Below, one piece after another: positions 1 through 9,260 of a stretch of DNA of 64,000 nucleotides. How positions within the stretch are numbered: the stretch's first letter is position 1; every line of letters begins with the position of its first letter. The stretch is from positions 124,001-188,000 of the forward strand of contig QXXL01000004.1 of NCBI GenBank assembly GCA_009911505.1, given 5' to 3'. A program made the position numbers and the translations under genes. This stretch comes from Lachnospiraceae bacterium. GTDB lineage: Bacteria > Bacillota > Clostridia > Lachnospirales > Lachnospiraceae. The notes under the pieces are model-generated. The model was not told the DNA's origin. It was given only the letters and a program-made list of their open reading frames with translations, and made no database searches.

Positions 1-352
1 TTCCTACCAGTTCTGCCTCTTCGCTGGCCTGTTCCCTGACATTTAAATTACTCTCAACCCTGGCAATGCCAAGGTTTGTATATCCACACGTTTCATCCTG
101 CATTCCTGCTGCCGTCATCGTCTTTTCCCCTGTGGAAATCGTGGCTTTTGCCATAGACAAATCAATACATGCCCCCAGGGCCGAAATTACGCCTGCATTT
201 GCGCTGGACTCCCTTTCATGCACTTTATCTGCAGCCTGCTCTGACACGCCCGCAGTAACCCCTGCCGTCGCTGCAAATACTGGCAGTGACATTGCAACGG
301 TTAATACTCCCACCGTAATAAAACTAATCCATCTCTTATTCTTGGATTTCAT
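1..352 (-). CDS. Secreted SH3b-domain protein, N-terminal part only
   Basis: The gene runs off the left edge; only about 117 N-terminal residues are visible. It starts at ATG 352 behind a strong AGGAGG site (about 359-364). Residues 1-27 form a signal peptide: basic start (MKSKNKR), hydrophobic core, and a VFA-A cleavage site near residue 27. A linker of about 70 residues follows. From about residue 103 the segment SNLNVREQASEEAELVG is the opening of a bacterial SH3 (SH3b) domain, a fold that binds cell wall. In Clostridia such proteins usually continue into an NlpC/P60 or other wall hydrolase domain, but that part is outside the window, so enzyme activity is inference. The gene has its own consensus promoter and WalR-type repeats upstream, which fits a wall-remodelling role. 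Confidence 0.8.
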   Translation of the reverse strand, partial: MKSKNKRWISFITVGVLTVAMSLPVFAATAGVTAGVSEQAADKVHERESSANAGVISALGACIDLSMAKATISTGEKTMTAAGMQDETCGYTNLGIARVESNLNVREQASEEAELVG

Positions 353-404
353 ATATTCCTCCTAAGATTCTATCTTCTCTCCAGTAAATAATTTCCTGTA
401 AGAA

Positions 405-470
405 AGTATAGCAAGAGTATTTCATATTGTCAACATATATTGTAATAAATATGTAATAATATATGTAATA
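405..470 (-). promoter_or_regulatory. Promoter with upstream WalR-type direct repeats
   Basis: On the minus strand TTGACA (428-433) and TATACT (405-410) are separated by 17 bp. Immediately upstream of the -35, the plus strand carries TGTAAT at 441, 452 and 464. The first two are separated by exactly 5 bp, matching the published WalR consensus TGTWAH-N5-TGTWAH; the third is one helical turn further on. The promoter serves the secreted SH3b gene at 352. Binding is inferred. Confidence 0.65.
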
Positions 471-505
471 TTTACAAATTACACGTTTTTTTGAGTGTAT
501 TATCT

Positions 506-529
506 AAAAAACGCGGCTGCCAGCGGCGC
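506..529 (-). terminator. Intrinsic terminator of the rimP-ribF operon
   Basis: Just after the ribF stop the minus strand carries a GC-rich hairpin (GCGCCGCTGGCAGCCGCG, with one G-G mismatch in the stem) followed by TTTTTT. It ends the long nusA-infB operon. Confidence 0.65.
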
Positions 530-553
530 TTTAGAGCGTGTTTGATAAATCAT
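528..553. repeat. 26-nt dispersed repeat, copy 1
   Basis: GCTTTAGAGCGTGTTTGA followed by W-AAATCAT. It matches 60823-60848 at 25 of 26 positions, in the same orientation. Both copies overlap the 3' end of a gene; here it encodes the last residues of RibF (NDLSNTL). Confidence 0.7.
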
Positions 554-1499
554 TTCCACCTCCCCAAACCTCCCTGGCATACCCGACATCCCGCTGCATC
601 TGCCCTTTTAGCTCATCAAGCGACCCGAAACGCTTCTCCTGCCGTACCATTTTCAAAAACTCCACCCGGATTTTTCTTCCATAAATCTGCTGATTAAATT
701 CCAGTAAATGTGTTTCTACCCCAACAGGATTTTGCCCTGATACCGTTGGCTTACGTCCTACATTCGTAATCCCCCCATACACGCCTTCTAACGTTTTGCC
801 CAAATCCCCATAAACAGCCGTCCTGGTCAGATACACCCCGAATGGGGGCAAAAGCTTTTCTTCCTGTGGGACAAGGTTTACGGTAGGAATCCCGAGCACT
901 GCCCCGCCAATTTCTTTTCCATGCACCACCGTCCCCTGTACAAAATAAGGGTACCCCAAAAGGCCGTTTGCTTTCGCAAGCCGCCCCGCTAAAAGCTCCC
1001 CGCGGATATAAGTGCTGCTTATCTCCTTACCGTCCTCCCTAAGCTTGTCCACTACCTCAAGCCCATACCCAAACTGCCCGGACATCTCTTTTAGCAGCCT
1101 GCCATCCCCACGCCTGTTGTGCCCAAACCGAAAATCCGCCCCGACAGCAAAGCTTTTTACATGCAGGCGGCGCACCAAAAACTCCACAAAGCCCTCTGCT
1201 TCCATCTGCATAATCTCGGGAGTAAACGGGCATTCTATCAGGTAGTCAATCCCATGCTCCGCAAAGACCTGCGCCTTTTCTTCATTGGTAGTCAACAGCT
1301 TTCCTTCATACGGGGCATTTAACCGCCATTTTGGCGGAATATCAAACGTAAAAATAACGGTTTTTAACCCCTTTTTTTTCTTCTCTTTTAGATATTCCAG
1401 CAAACGCTTATGCCCTCTGTGGATACCGTCAAATTTCCCCAGGGAGACAGCGGTATCTTCTGAAACCTCAAAATCTGTTGTATGTCTGATATATTCCAT
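531..1499 (-). CDS. ribF: Bifunctional riboflavin kinase / FAD synthetase
   Basis: This enzyme makes FMN from riboflavin and ATP, then FAD from FMN and ATP, in the cytoplasm. The 322 residues match the usual RibF length. The N-terminal nucleotidyltransferase half has the GKFDGIHRGH motif at residues 21-30 and the ISSTYIR motif near residue 163. The C-terminal kinase half (about 185-310) has GIPTVNL, which corresponds to the family PTAN motif with Val in place of Ala, and the GVYGGITNVGRKPTV segment ahead of the catalytic VETHLL region. It is the last gene of the rimP operon, 20 bp after truB, a common position in Firmicutes. The final residues are encoded by a dispersed repeat, so the C-terminus may be a recent replacement. 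Confidence 0.95.
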   Translation of the reverse strand: MEYIRHTTDFEVSEDTAVSLGKFDGIHRGHKRLLEYLKEKKKKGLKTVIFTFDIPPKWRLNAPYEGKLLTTNEEKAQVFAEHGIDYLIECPFTPEIMQMEAEGFVEFLVRRLHVKSFAVGADFRFGHNRRGDGRLLKEMSGQFGYGLEVVDKLREDGKEISSTYIRGELLAGRLAKANGLLGYPYFVQGTVVHGKEIGGAVLGIPTVNLVPQEEKLLPPFGVYLTRTAVYGDLGKTLEGVYGGITNVGRKPTVSGQNPVGVETHLLEFNQQIYGRKIRVEFLKMVRQEKRFGSLDELKGQMQRDVGYAREVWGGGNDLSNTL

Positions 1500-1519
1500 G
1501 TCTCTTTCCTAACCCGGTG

Positions 1520-2425
1520 TTATAAAAACATTTTCTTTGGCCGAAACAGCCCCTTCTTTTCATCAAAATAAAACAGGCCGGTAAATATGCCTGTTTCATC
1601 ATACATCCGGTAAAGGCCGGGCAAAAAAAACTGCTTTTGCCGGACACTTGCTTTGGGCAGGCTGCCGCCGTTGTGCAGGATTTTTTTTGTGCCTGTTAAG
1701 GCGTCTATGCGCTGATAGTCCTTCAGCGCCTGATCCACAGGCAACAGTATATCCGCAAGCTGCCTCCCTTTAGGATCGGTATTGCCCAGTATCGTTTCAA
1801 TTTCTGAAAGACGTATAGCGTCCCCTAACAAAAACCCCCCTGTTTTGATCCGAAGCAGCTTTTGCATACAGCCGCCACAGCCTGCCCTCTCTCCGATATC
1901 CTGGCATAAGGTACGGATATATGTCCCTTTTGAACAATGTACCTGTATTGTAATACAAGGCAGGCTTACAGCCGCCACGTTAATCGAAAAAATCTCAATT
2001 TCCCGCGGCTTACGCTCAACCTCGATGCCTTGCCTTGCCAAATCACACAGCTTCCTGCCGTTTACCTTCAGCGCCGAATACATTGGGGGAACCTGCTCCT
2101 GCACGCCAATAAACGGCTGGATGAGAGGGCCAAGATCGCCTTCTTTTAATAAAACTTCCTGCTCTCTTATGATTCTGCCGGACATATCCTGCGTATCTGT
2201 AGTAACCCCAAACCGGAGCACTGCTTCATATACCTTGTCTTTTTCCGTCAAATATTCGCACAGCTTAGTCGCTCTCCCTATACAAACAGGCAAAACGCCT
2301 TCGGCATCCGGATCTAAAGTACCAGTATGCCCGATTTTTTTTTGTTTTAAAATACCTCGCAGCTTTGCTACTACGTCAAACGAGGTAAAGCCGGCTTCTT
2401 TGTATACATTTATTATTCCGTCCAT
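1520..2425 (-). CDS. truB: tRNA pseudouridine(55) synthase TruB
   Basis: TruB isomerises U55 in the T-loop of tRNAs. The motif GHTGTLDPDAEGVLPV contains the catalytic Asp (residue 38 from the chosen start). KVNGRKLCDLARQGIEV and the KGTYIRTLCQDIG motif are also typical. The open frame continues 12 bp further upstream to a TTG at 2437, which overlaps the nrnA stop. I prefer ATG 2425 because the family normally begins with M-x-GII-x-x-x-K and because a GAGGCGGG sequence lies directly before it, although the spacing is tight. A C-terminal PUA-like part follows. The gene sits between nrnA and ribF and is translationally linked to nrnA. Confidence 0.95.
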   Translation of the reverse strand: MDGIINVYKEAGFTSFDVVAKLRGILKQKKIGHTGTLDPDAEGVLPVCIGRATKLCEYLTEKDKVYEAVLRFGVTTDTQDMSGRIIREQEVLLKEGDLGPLIQPFIGVQEQVPPMYSALKVNGRKLCDLARQGIEVERKPREIEIFSINVAAVSLPCITIQVHCSKGTYIRTLCQDIGERAGCGGCMQKLLRIKTGGFLLGDAIRLSEIETILGNTDPKGRQLADILLPVDQALKDYQRIDALTGTKKILHNGGSLPKASVRQKQFFLPGLYRMYDETGIFTGLFYFDEKKGLFRPKKMFL

Positions 2426-2433
2426 ATCCCGCC

Positions 2434-3381
2434 TCAAAGCTGTTTTTTGATTTCAGCTACAATTGTTTCTATGATGGTGTCCGGATCCCCCTGCATGGAA
2501 AACCCGGCTGCCCGCACATGGCCTCCCCCGCCGAATTTTACTGCAATTTCGGCAACGTTGACCAGGCCATTAGAACGCGTGCTTACCTTCATTAGCCCAT
2601 CCCCGGTTTCATAAAGAAATACGGCGGCTTCCACGCCCTTGGTCACGCGCAGCTGGCTGACAATACCGTCTAAATGCCGGGGCATAACAGAAAATTCGTC
2701 CATTTCCTGTTTTGTGACAACACTGGCAATCACTTTCCCATCAGCATACAACCTGCTTTTTAACAGGGCTCTGCCCAAAATCTGGTTCTGCCCGTATGTT
2801 TTCTTGTAGAAGGTTTCATCTGCTATTTTGGGGAAATCAATCCCCATACCCATAAGCTTCCCGGCAATTTCCATCGTTTTTGCAGAGGTGCAGGAATACT
2901 GGAACATCCCTGTATCATGAATAATCCCCACATAGATACATTCTGCAATCTCTTTTGTAATATTATGTTCCCCTATCAGCCCGTACACTAGCTCGGATGT
3001 AGAGCTTGCTTTTGGAAAAATATAATTTTCATCTGCAAAGCTTTCATTGCTGATATGGTGGTCAATACAAATTGTTTTACGGGCAGTTTCAAAATAACGG
3101 ACTGCATCCCCAAGCCTGCCTGTATCCCCACAGTCTTGTACAATAAACAGATCATAGGCCTTCTCCTTCTTGCAGGTATGGACAATTTCATCTGCGCCTG
3201 AGAGGAACTTAAAAATATTTGGGATTGGCTCTAAATATAATGTGACTTGAACCTGCGGAAAATATTTTTTTATATAATTGTACGTTGCAAGGCAGGAACC
3301 TACACAGTCCCCGTCCGGCCTGATATGGCCTGCAATGGCTGCTGTTTTTACCCCTTCCATCTGTGAAGCAAAATCCTGCAT
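2434..3381 (-). CDS. nrnA: DHH-family nanoRNase / pAp phosphatase
   Basis: The protein (315 aa) belongs to the DHH/DHHA1 phosphoesterases. NrnA degrades 2-5 nt oligoribonucleotides and converts pAp to AMP. The metal-binding motifs are visible: GHIRPDGDCVGS near residues 19-30, VQDCGDTGRLGD, and ICIDHHISN, the DHH signature. The C-terminal DHHA1 domain ends with GGGGHVRAAGFSM. The ATG at 3381 lies 2 bp after the rbfA stop, so translation is coupled. This gene order (rbfA-nrnA-truB-ribF) is conserved in Firmicutes. Confidence 0.93.
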   Translation of the reverse strand: MQDFASQMEGVKTAAIAGHIRPDGDCVGSCLATYNYIKKYFPQVQVTLYLEPIPNIFKFLSGADEIVHTCKKEKAYDLFIVQDCGDTGRLGDAVRYFETARKTICIDHHISNESFADENYIFPKASSTSELVYGLIGEHNITKEIAECIYVGIIHDTGMFQYSCTSAKTMEIAGKLMGMGIDFPKIADETFYKKTYGQNQILGRALLKSRLYADGKVIASVVTKQEMDEFSVMPRHLDGIVSQLRVTKGVEAAVFLYETGDGLMKVSTRSNGLVNVAEIAVKFGGGGHVRAAGFSMQGDPDTIIETIVAEIKKQL

Positions 3382-3383
3382 AG

Positions 3384-3776
3384 CTATCCCTCTTTTTGCG
3401 GCGTGCCTGCCCTGCGGCTTTCGTCCATCCGGTTTACCTCGTCAATCCGCTTAGACATCGTAACGCCGTATTCTATTGACTGATCCAAAATAAACGTAAT
3501 CTCCGGCGTGTTGCGCAAATTGACGTTTTTGGCAAGCATAGAGCGGATATAGCCCTCCGCGCTCTTTAGGCCTGCTAAAGTATCTGCCTGCACCGCCTCA
3601 TCGCCAAGTACGCTGATGTAGGCTTTGCAGGTTTTTAAGTCCGGTGCAACCGTAACAGAAACCACGGATGTCATCGGGTGTATCCGCGGATCTTTGATTT
3701 CCCCGCGGATAATATTGCTCAGTTCACGCAGCACTTCTCCGTTGATCCTGGTATTTTTGATACTATTTTTTTTCAT
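3384..3776 (-). CDS. rbfA: 30S ribosome-binding factor RbfA
   Basis: RbfA (130 aa) is a KH-fold protein needed for maturation of the 16S rRNA 5' end in the small subunit. Typical segments are RINGEVLRELSNIIRGEIKDPRI at the N-terminus, the TSVVSVTVAPDLKTCKAYISVLG core strand, and RNTPEITFILDQSIEYGV near the C-terminus. It lies 16 bp downstream of infB in the same operon. Confidence 0.96.
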   Translation of the reverse strand: MKKNSIKNTRINGEVLRELSNIIRGEIKDPRIHPMTSVVSVTVAPDLKTCKAYISVLGDEAVQADTLAGLKSAEGYIRSMLAKNVNLRNTPEITFILDQSIEYGVTMSKRIDEVNRMDESRRAGTPQKEG

Positions 3777-3792
3777 ATTTCCTGTTCCATCC

Positions 3793-6700
3793 TTATCTCG
3801 GAACCTCTACCATCTTGTAGCATTCAATCTGGTCAAATTCCTGAATATCGTTATAGCCGTCTAAGACAAGGCCGCATTCATATCCGGCGCGTACTTCCTT
3901 AACATCGTCCTTAAAGCGCTTTAAGGACGCCAGGTTTCCGTCGAAGAGCTGCTTGCCTTCACGGGAAAGGCGTACCTTACAGCCCCGCTCAAATGTGCCG
4001 TCTAAAATATAAGAGCCGGCAATGTTGCCTACGCCTGATGATTTAAATACCTGGCGTACTTCTGCGTGGCCGAGGATTTTTTCTTCAAATATAGGATCCA
4101 GCATACCCTTCATAGCAGCTTCAACGTCTTCAATCGCATTGTAAATAACTTTATAAAGCCTTATATCAACACCCTCGCGCTCTGCCGTTGCCTTTGCCGT
4201 TGCATCCGGGCGTACGTTAAACCCAATAATAATTGCATTGGAAGCGGATGCTAAAATAACGTCGGATTCGTTGATTGCGCCGACACCGCCGTGGATGGTC
4301 TTGACAACCACCTCCTCGTTGGAGAGCTTTTCCAAACTCTGTTTTACGGCTTCCACCGACCCCTGGACATCGGCTTTTACAATCAGGCCAAGCTCCTTGA
4401 CATTGCCGGATTTGATCTGGCTGAACAAGTCGTCTAAGGACATCTTTGCCCTGGTTTCCTCTAAAAGCTTTTCTTTGCCCTCCGAAATAAAAGTTTCGGC
4501 AAAGCTCCTCGCTTCTTTGTCAGTGCTGGTAGATACAAAGACCTCCCCTGCGTTTGGGACACCGTTTAAGCCTAAGATTTCTACCGGGGTAGACGGGCCT
4601 GCTTCTTTGACACGCCTGCCGTTGTCGTCAATCATGGCGCGCACCTTACCAAAGCAGCTGCCGCATGCAACTGGTTCTCCAACCCTTAGCGTACCCTTCT
4701 GCACTAAAATAGTTGCAACGGCGCCGCGGCCCTTGTCAAGCTGTGCTTCGATGACCAGCCCCCTTGCATTGCGGTCCGGGTTAGCCTTTAATTCGCATAC
4801 CTCCGCTGTAAGCAGGATCATTTCAAGCAGGTTTTCAAGCCCTTCATGTGTATGTGCGGACACCGGGCAGAAAATAGTACTGCCGCCCCAGTCTTCCGGA
4901 ATCAGCTCGTACTCGGAAAGCTCCTGTTTTACGCGTTCAATATTAGCGCTTGGTTTGTCTATTTTATTAACAGCCACAATAATTTCTATCCCCGCTGCCT
5001 TTGCATGGTTAATAGCCTCAACCGTCTGAGGCATAACGCCATCGTCTGCCGCTACAACTAAAATTGCTATATCGGTTGCGTTGGCGCCCCGCATACGCAT
5101 TGCAGTAAATGCTTCGTGCCCCGGCGTATCCAAAAATGTGATTTTCTGGCCGTTGATAGACACTACGGATGCTCCAATATGCTGTGTAATGCCCCCTGCT
5201 TCACGATCTGTTACACGCGTAGAGCGGATGGCGTCCAGAAGGGAGGTTTTCCCGTGGTCGACATGCCCCATAACACAGACAACAGGCGGACGGGCTGCCA
5301 GTTTGGCTTCCTCTTCCTCTTCTTCCTTAAGCAGCTCTGCAATGACATCCACCTTTTCTTCCGGCTCTGCGATACAGTTAAATTCTAAAGCAATTTCTTC
5401 TGCGGTATCGTAATCAACCTCCTGGTTGACCGTAAGCATTGTGCCCTTTAAAAACAGTTTCTTGATAATAACGGTTGCCTGGATTTTCATTTTTTCCGCA
5501 AGCTCTTTGATGGTGAGCTTTTCTGGCAGGGTAATCGCTTTTATCACTTCTTCTTTTTCCTGCCTCGGCTGCTGCGGCTTCTTTTTGCCTCCGCGCTTTT
5601 CTAAGTTAATGAAACGCTCCTGCTTTTTACCAAGCTTATCGTGATCCTGTTTACGGGTATTGTTGTTATTTTTACGGCTTTCTATACGATCCCTGGTTTC
5701 TTTGCCGCGCAATTCTTCCGTGGTAGAAGCAGATTCTTTGTTAAACTTGCTGATCTCCCGGTCTAATTTTCCTTTAAATTCCTTCGTGCGATTTGAATGG
5801 AATCCACGGCCACCTCGATCACCTTGAGAATAATTGGAATTAGGCCTATTATTCTGGAAATTTTTCTGATTGCCCTTTTCAAAAGCCCTTCCTCCCCTTT
5901 CTCCCTGTGGGCGGCCTTCATTCCTGCCTGCTTGCGGGCGGCCTTCGCCCCTTGCGCCCTGCGGCCTTCCTTCCCCGTTCCGGTTTCCCTGGAAACGGTT
6001 CTCGCCACGTCCGCCCTGTGCCCTGCCGCCATATGGGCGGTCGCCCTGGCTGCGGTTACCGCGTTCTGACTGGCTGCGGCTGCCCCGCTCTGCCTGTACA
6101 CGGCTGCCTCCTGCCTGGCCATTCTGTGGACGCGCGCCCTGGCCTTGTGGGCGGTCATTTTGTACGGTAGGCTTTTCACCCGCTGCAGGCTCCGTTTGAG
6201 TACGGATATCCTTATCTGCGGGCGTATTTTTCTCCGTGGCAGTTAACGGCCTGCCTGCCTGGGTGTTTGCTGCCATATTTGATTCGGGGGCGCCCTGTGC
6301 GCCTGATGCCGGGGGATTGGTATCCTGCGGCTTACTTGACGGGGCAGTTTTAACAGCTTCTGCAGCCTGTAAGTTTTGCGCCAAAGTTTCTTTGGGCGCT
6401 TCTGCCCGGCCCGGCTTTACGGCCGGATTTGCGGCTGGTTTGGGCGCATCCTTTCCAGCTGGCTGCTGGCGGGCGGCACGTTCCTGGCGCATACGCTCCC
6501 TCTCCTTGTCACGCTCTCTGGGCGGACGCTTCTTAGGAGGGCGCTTAAAGCCCTGCTGGCTGTTTTGCGGGTTAAAAACCGCAGTGATGCTCGCTTTCTT
6601 TTTGGGGCGTCCTGTGGGGGCTTCCTCTTTTGCTTTCGCTTCTTCTTTTGGTCTTGTTTCTGTTTCTGGCTTCGTAATTGTCTTCGTCTCCTTTTTACCA

Positions 6701-6849
6701 AATTTGCCATGGATAAGCTCAATGGAAGCTTCTTCCAGGTTGCTCATGTGGCTTTTTACTTCTATTTTCTTCTCAGATAAGAAATTTATGATATCTTTTG
6801 AATTAATATTCAACTCTTTTGCAAGTTCATACACTTTCACTTTTGCCAT
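3793..6849 (-). CDS. infB: Translation initiation factor IF-2
   Basis: IF-2 (1018 aa) is the GTPase that places fMet-tRNA in the ribosomal P site. Residues 1-50 are an IF2_N domain ([21 protein letters not shown]). A disordered region of about 350 residues follows, rich in Arg, Gly, Gln, Pro and Lys, with repeated GRPQG/RGEGRPQ-like units around residues 260-350. A second IF2_N domain ([21 protein letters not shown]) precedes the G domain. G motifs are GHVDHGKT (G1, about residue 525), GGITQHIGA (G2), DTPGHEAFT (G3), NKID (G4) and SAHT (G5). The rest is the conserved C-terminal half that binds fMet-tRNA. It is much longer than B. subtilis IF-2 (716 aa), with the extra length in the linker. 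It starts 15 bp after the restored ylxQ stop. Confidence 0.97.
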   Translation of the reverse strand: MAKVKVYELAKELNINSKDIINFLSEKKIEVKSHMSNLEEASIELIHGKFGKKETKTITKPETETRPKEEAKAKEEAPTGRPKKKASITAVFNPQNSQQGFKRPPKKRPPRERDKERERMRQERAARQQPAGKDAPKPAANPAVKPGRAEAPKETLAQNLQAAEAVKTAPSSKPQDTNPPASGAQGAPESNMAANTQAGRPLTATEKNTPADKDIRTQTEPAAGEKPTVQNDRPQGQGARPQNGQAGGSRVQAERGSRSQSERGNRSQGDRPYGGRAQGGRGENRFQGNRNGEGRPQGARGEGRPQAGRNEGRPQGERGGRAFEKGNQKNFQNNRPNSNYSQGDRGGRGFHSNRTKEFKGKLDREISKFNKESASTTEELRGKETRDRIESRKNNNNTRKQDHDKLGKKQERFINLEKRGGKKKPQQPRQEKEEVIKAITLPEKLTIKELAEKMKIQATVIIKKLFLKGTMLTVNQEVDYDTAEEIALEFNCIAEPEEKVDVIAELLKEEEEEEAKLAARPPVVCVMGHVDHGKTSLLDAIRSTRVTDREAGGITQHIGASVVSINGQKITFLDTPGHEAFTAMRMRGANATDIAILVVAADDGVMPQTVEAINHAKAAGIEIIVAVNKIDKPSANIERVKQELSEYELIPEDWGGSTIFCPVSAHTHEGLENLLEMILLTAEVCELKANPDRNARGLVIEAQLDKGRGAVATILVQKGTLRVGEPVACGSCFGKVRAMIDDNGRRVKEAGPSTPVEILGLNGVPNAGEVFVSTSTDKEARSFAETFISEGKEKLLEETRAKMSLDDLFSQIKSGNVKELGLIVKADVQGSVEAVKQSLEKLSNEEVVVKTIHGGVGAINESDVILASASNAIIIGFNVRPDATAKATAEREGVDIRLYKVIYNAIEDVEAAMKGMLDPIFEEKILGHAEVRQVFKSSGVGNIAGSYILDGTFERGCKVRLSREGKQLFDGNLASLKRFKDDVKEVRAGYECGLVLDGYNDIQEFDQIECYKMVEVPR

Positions 6850-6864
6850 ATACTTACTCCTCCA

Positions 6865-7181
6865 TTATTCAGTTGATGTCTGCAAAAGCCTTGACCGAAC
6901 AGCTTTTGCAAGTCCTTCGTCTGTCAGCGCGAGCATAACCCTGTACTCCCTGCCTATGGCTTTGCCAAGGCTTTCCCCATCGCTGTAGATGACGATATCC
7001 GTTTTATAAAACCCGCACATATTGCGGAATTTCTTTGGGTATTTTCCGATGCATCCCCAGCCACAATGACTAAATACGCTATGCCTGCTTTGATGGCATG
7101 CTCCGTCTGGAAAGCTCCGCTTGCAACCCCGCCTGCCTTTGCGGCAATCCCAATCATTGAAAGCGCTTTATCTGGTTTCAA
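6865..7181 (-). pseudogene. L7Ae-family RNA-binding protein YlxQ, frameshifted
   Basis: From ATG 7181 the frame encodes a normal L7Ae/YlxQ start (MKPDKALSMIGIAAKAGGVASGAF ... YLVIVAGDASENTQ). It then loses the family sequence and stops near 6954. In the -1 frame, from about 7040, the expected continuation appears: KKFRNMCGFYKTDIVIYSDG, then ESLGKAIGREYRVMLALTDEG, ending at a TAA at 6865-6867. One extra A in the short A run of ACCCAAAGAAATTC would restore a 105-residue protein of family length ending 15 bp before infB. The gene is either a fresh pseudogene or carries a one-base sequencing deletion. It overlaps the rnpM end by 14 bp, the usual layout. Confidence 0.85.
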
Positions 7182-7443
7182 GCTTCTCTATCTCCTTTTC
7201 AAATTCTGCATAGATCTCTTTTGGAACCGCGGTTTTTAGAGAATGCTCCAGGCCCCGGCTTTTAATCGCCCTCTCTAAACACTCCCTGTTTAAACAAAGA
7301 TACGCGCCGCGCCCGTTCTTTTTGCCTGTCGCATCCAGGCATACCGTATCTTCCCCTGTCCGGATTACGCGGATTAACTCACGTTTCGGCTTCATTTCCC
7401 TGCATCCGACACATTGGCGCACCGGGACTTTTTTATTCGCCAT
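7168..7443 (-). CDS. rnpM: YlxR-family RNase P modulator RnpM
   Basis: A small protein (91 aa) of the YlxR/DUF448 family. The signature VPVRQCVGCREMKPKRELIRVI and the GRGAYLCLNRECLERAIK segment with paired cysteines are clear. In B. subtilis the homologue binds RNase P RNA and lowers its activity; that role here is by homology. The start overlaps the nusA 3' end by 11 bp, so the two are translationally coupled. Confidence 0.92.
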   Translation of the reverse strand: MANKKVPVRQCVGCREMKPKRELIRVIRTGEDTVCLDATGKKNGRGAYLCLNRECLERAIKSRGLEHSLKTAVPKEIYAEFEKEIEKLETR

Positions 7444-8701
7444 ATTCGCCGCTCCTTATGCCATCCCCCTCCGGCTCATCCCCAGATTGTATGCCCGCAT
7501 AGCCGTCTCCGCTATCTTCCCCGCCTTCGCTGGCTGGATCCTCCTCATAACCGTCTTCGCTATAGCCGCCTTCTTCATAATCATAGCCGCCGTCCTCGTC
7601 ATAATAATCGTCGTAGTCTTCATCTTCGTAGTCGTTCTCATAATCCATAAAATCGCCTGCTTCCCTTGCCTGCGTCTCGCTCTTGATGTCAATTTTAAAC
7701 CCGGTTAAACGCGCCGCAAGCCTTGCATTCTGCCCCTCTTTGCCAATGGCTAGGGAAAGCTGGTAATCCGGAACAACAACTTTAGCATTTTTCTCTTCTG
7801 CATCGGCTATAACAGAAATGACCTTCGCAGGGCTTAATGCATTTTCAATCAGCATAGCGGGGTTGTCGTTCCAATTGATAATGTCAATTTTTTCCCCCCG
7901 GAGCTCATTCACAATGGCATTGACCCTTGCGCCGTTCATGCCGACACATGCGCCGACCGGATCGACATCCGGGTCGTTAGACCAGACAGCGATTTTCGTC
8001 CTGCTTCCCGCTTCCCTTGCAATACTCTTAATCTCTACAATGCCTTCCCTAACTTCCGTCACCTCTGATTCAAACAGGCGCTTTACCAGCTCTGGGTGCG
8101 TCCTCGACACCAGGATCTTTGGCCCCCTGTTTGTAGACTTTACTTCCAGGACATACAGCTTGATACGCTCGGTCGGCTGAAACACTTCTGTCTTTACCTG
8201 TTCATTTTCAGAGAGGATGGCGTCTACTTTACCAAGGTTAATACTGACATTTTTTCCCGCATAACGCTGGACAATACCTGTCACAACATCTTTTTCCTTG
8301 CTGTAGTACTCGTCATAGAGCACTTTCCTCTCTTCCTCCCGGATCTTCTGCAAAATAACGTTCTTGGCATTCTGCGTAGCAATCCTGCCAAACTCTTTGG
8401 ATTTGACCTCTATGTTCACGACATCGTCCAATTCATATTTGGAGTCAATCATTTTGGCGCTCATTAGGCTTATTTGAGTAACCGGATCCTCGACTTCCCC
8501 GGCTACTGTTTTTTCCTGGTATACATGGTATTCACAGGTAATGGGGTCAATCTGCACTTTTATATTCTCTGATTTCCCAAAATGATTCTTACATGCAGTG
8601 ATCAGTGAGTTTTCAATAGCATCTAACAAGGTCTCTTTGGGTATGCTTTTTTCCTGCTCTAATATTGTCAATGCCTCTAACAACTCATTATTACTACTCA
8701 T
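7433..8701 (-). CDS. nusA: Transcription termination/antitermination factor NusA
   Basis: NusA (422 aa) binds RNA polymerase and nascent RNA and affects pausing, termination and antitermination. Residues 1-130 are the polymerase-binding domain ([26 protein letters not shown]). An S1 domain follows ([21 protein letters not shown]), then two KH domains, with [20 protein letters not shown] and [23 protein letters not shown]. The last 70 or so residues are a very acidic, Tyr/Gly-rich tail (repeats such as [17 protein letters not shown]) that is not part of the core family and is probably disordered. The ATG at 8701 follows a GGAGGG-type site. Confidence 0.96.
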   Translation of the reverse strand: MSSNNELLEALTILEQEKSIPKETLLDAIENSLITACKNHFGKSENIKVQIDPITCEYHVYQEKTVAGEVEDPVTQISLMSAKMIDSKYELDDVVNIEVKSKEFGRIATQNAKNVILQKIREEERKVLYDEYYSKEKDVVTGIVQRYAGKNVSINLGKVDAILSENEQVKTEVFQPTERIKLYVLEVKSTNRGPKILVSRTHPELVKRLFESEVTEVREGIVEIKSIAREAGSRTKIAVWSNDPDVDPVGACVGMNGARVNAIVNELRGEKIDIINWNDNPAMLIENALSPAKVISVIADAEEKNAKVVVPDYQLSLAIGKEGQNARLAARLTGFKIDIKSETQAREAGDFMDYENDYEDEDYDDYYDEDGGYDYEEGGYSEDGYEEDPASEGGEDSGDGYAGIQSGDEPEGDGIRSGEYGE

Positions 8702-8739
8702 TTTTAAACCCTCCTGATTCTTTTATATTTCGTAATCCT

Positions 8740-9207
8740 TTAAAAATCAAACGCCTGTCGTATAAGTGCAATATCCTGTTTTCCAAAAACCAAATCTTCT
8801 CCGTCTTCCTTGGTTATGGTGACACTCTTATCATCATAGGCTTTTAAAATTCCATAGAATTCTTTTTTATGGCTGACCGGACGGTAAGTGCGGATTTCAA
8901 TTAGCCTGCCCATATTACGGACATAATCCCTTTCTTTTTTTAAAGGGCGTAAAAGGCCAGGGGAGCTTACTTCAAAAATATATGCCCCTTCCACATAATC
9001 TTCTTCGTCTAAAATCGGGTTCATTTCCCTAGCAACTGCCTCACAGTCGTCTACTGTAATTCCGCCTTCTTTGTCAATGTAAGCCCTTAAATACCATGAA
9101 CCGCCTTCTTTTACATATTCTACATCCACCAGCTCAAATTGATTCTTATTTAAAATTGGAAGGATTAGGCTTTCCGTCCGTTGTTCATATTCCTGCTTCT
9201 TTCCCAC
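8740..9207 (-). CDS. rimP: Ribosome maturation factor RimP
   Basis: RimP (155 aa) assists 30S subunit assembly. The N-terminal domain contains FELVDVEYVKEGGSWYLRAYIDKEGGITVDDCEAVAREM and the VSSPGLLRPLKKERDYVRNMG motif; a short SH3-like domain follows. The start is GTG 9207, with AAGGTGAGAAC as ribosome site; no ATG lies nearby. It is the first gene of the nusA-infB operon, behind its own promoter and a conserved-looking leader hairpin. Confidence 0.95.
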   Translation of the reverse strand: MGKKQEYEQRTESLILPILNKNQFELVDVEYVKEGGSWYLRAYIDKEGGITVDDCEAVAREMNPILDEEDYVEGAYIFEVSSPGLLRPLKKERDYVRNMGRLIEIRTYRPVSHKKEFYGILKAYDDKSVTITKEDGEDLVFGKQDIALIRQAFDF

Positions 9208-9260
9208 GTTCTCACCTTCCTTCTTTTATTGGGGATTTGCTGCTGATTAAACAAAATTTA

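Noticed and set aside
66..365. Plus-strand open frame of 99 codons at the left edge
   Set aside because: It is antisense to the signal peptide and SH3b start of the minus-strand gene, and it has no ribosome site.
1782..2450. Plus-strand open frame of 222 codons
   Set aside because: It is the antisense shadow of truB; composition follows the coding strand of truB and no family is recognisable.
4238..5029. Plus-strand open frame of 263 codons inside infB
   Set aside because: It is antisense to the conserved IF-2 G domain.
6236..6988. Plus-strand open frame of 250 codons
   Set aside because: It is antisense to the repetitive IF-2 linker; long antisense frames are expected where GC-rich repeats lack stops.
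7030..7045. Programmed -1 frameshift in ylxQ
   Set aside because: The local sequence ACCCAAAGA is not a canonical X-XXY-YYZ slippery heptamer in the starting frame, and no stimulatory stem is evident; a one-base deletion is simpler.
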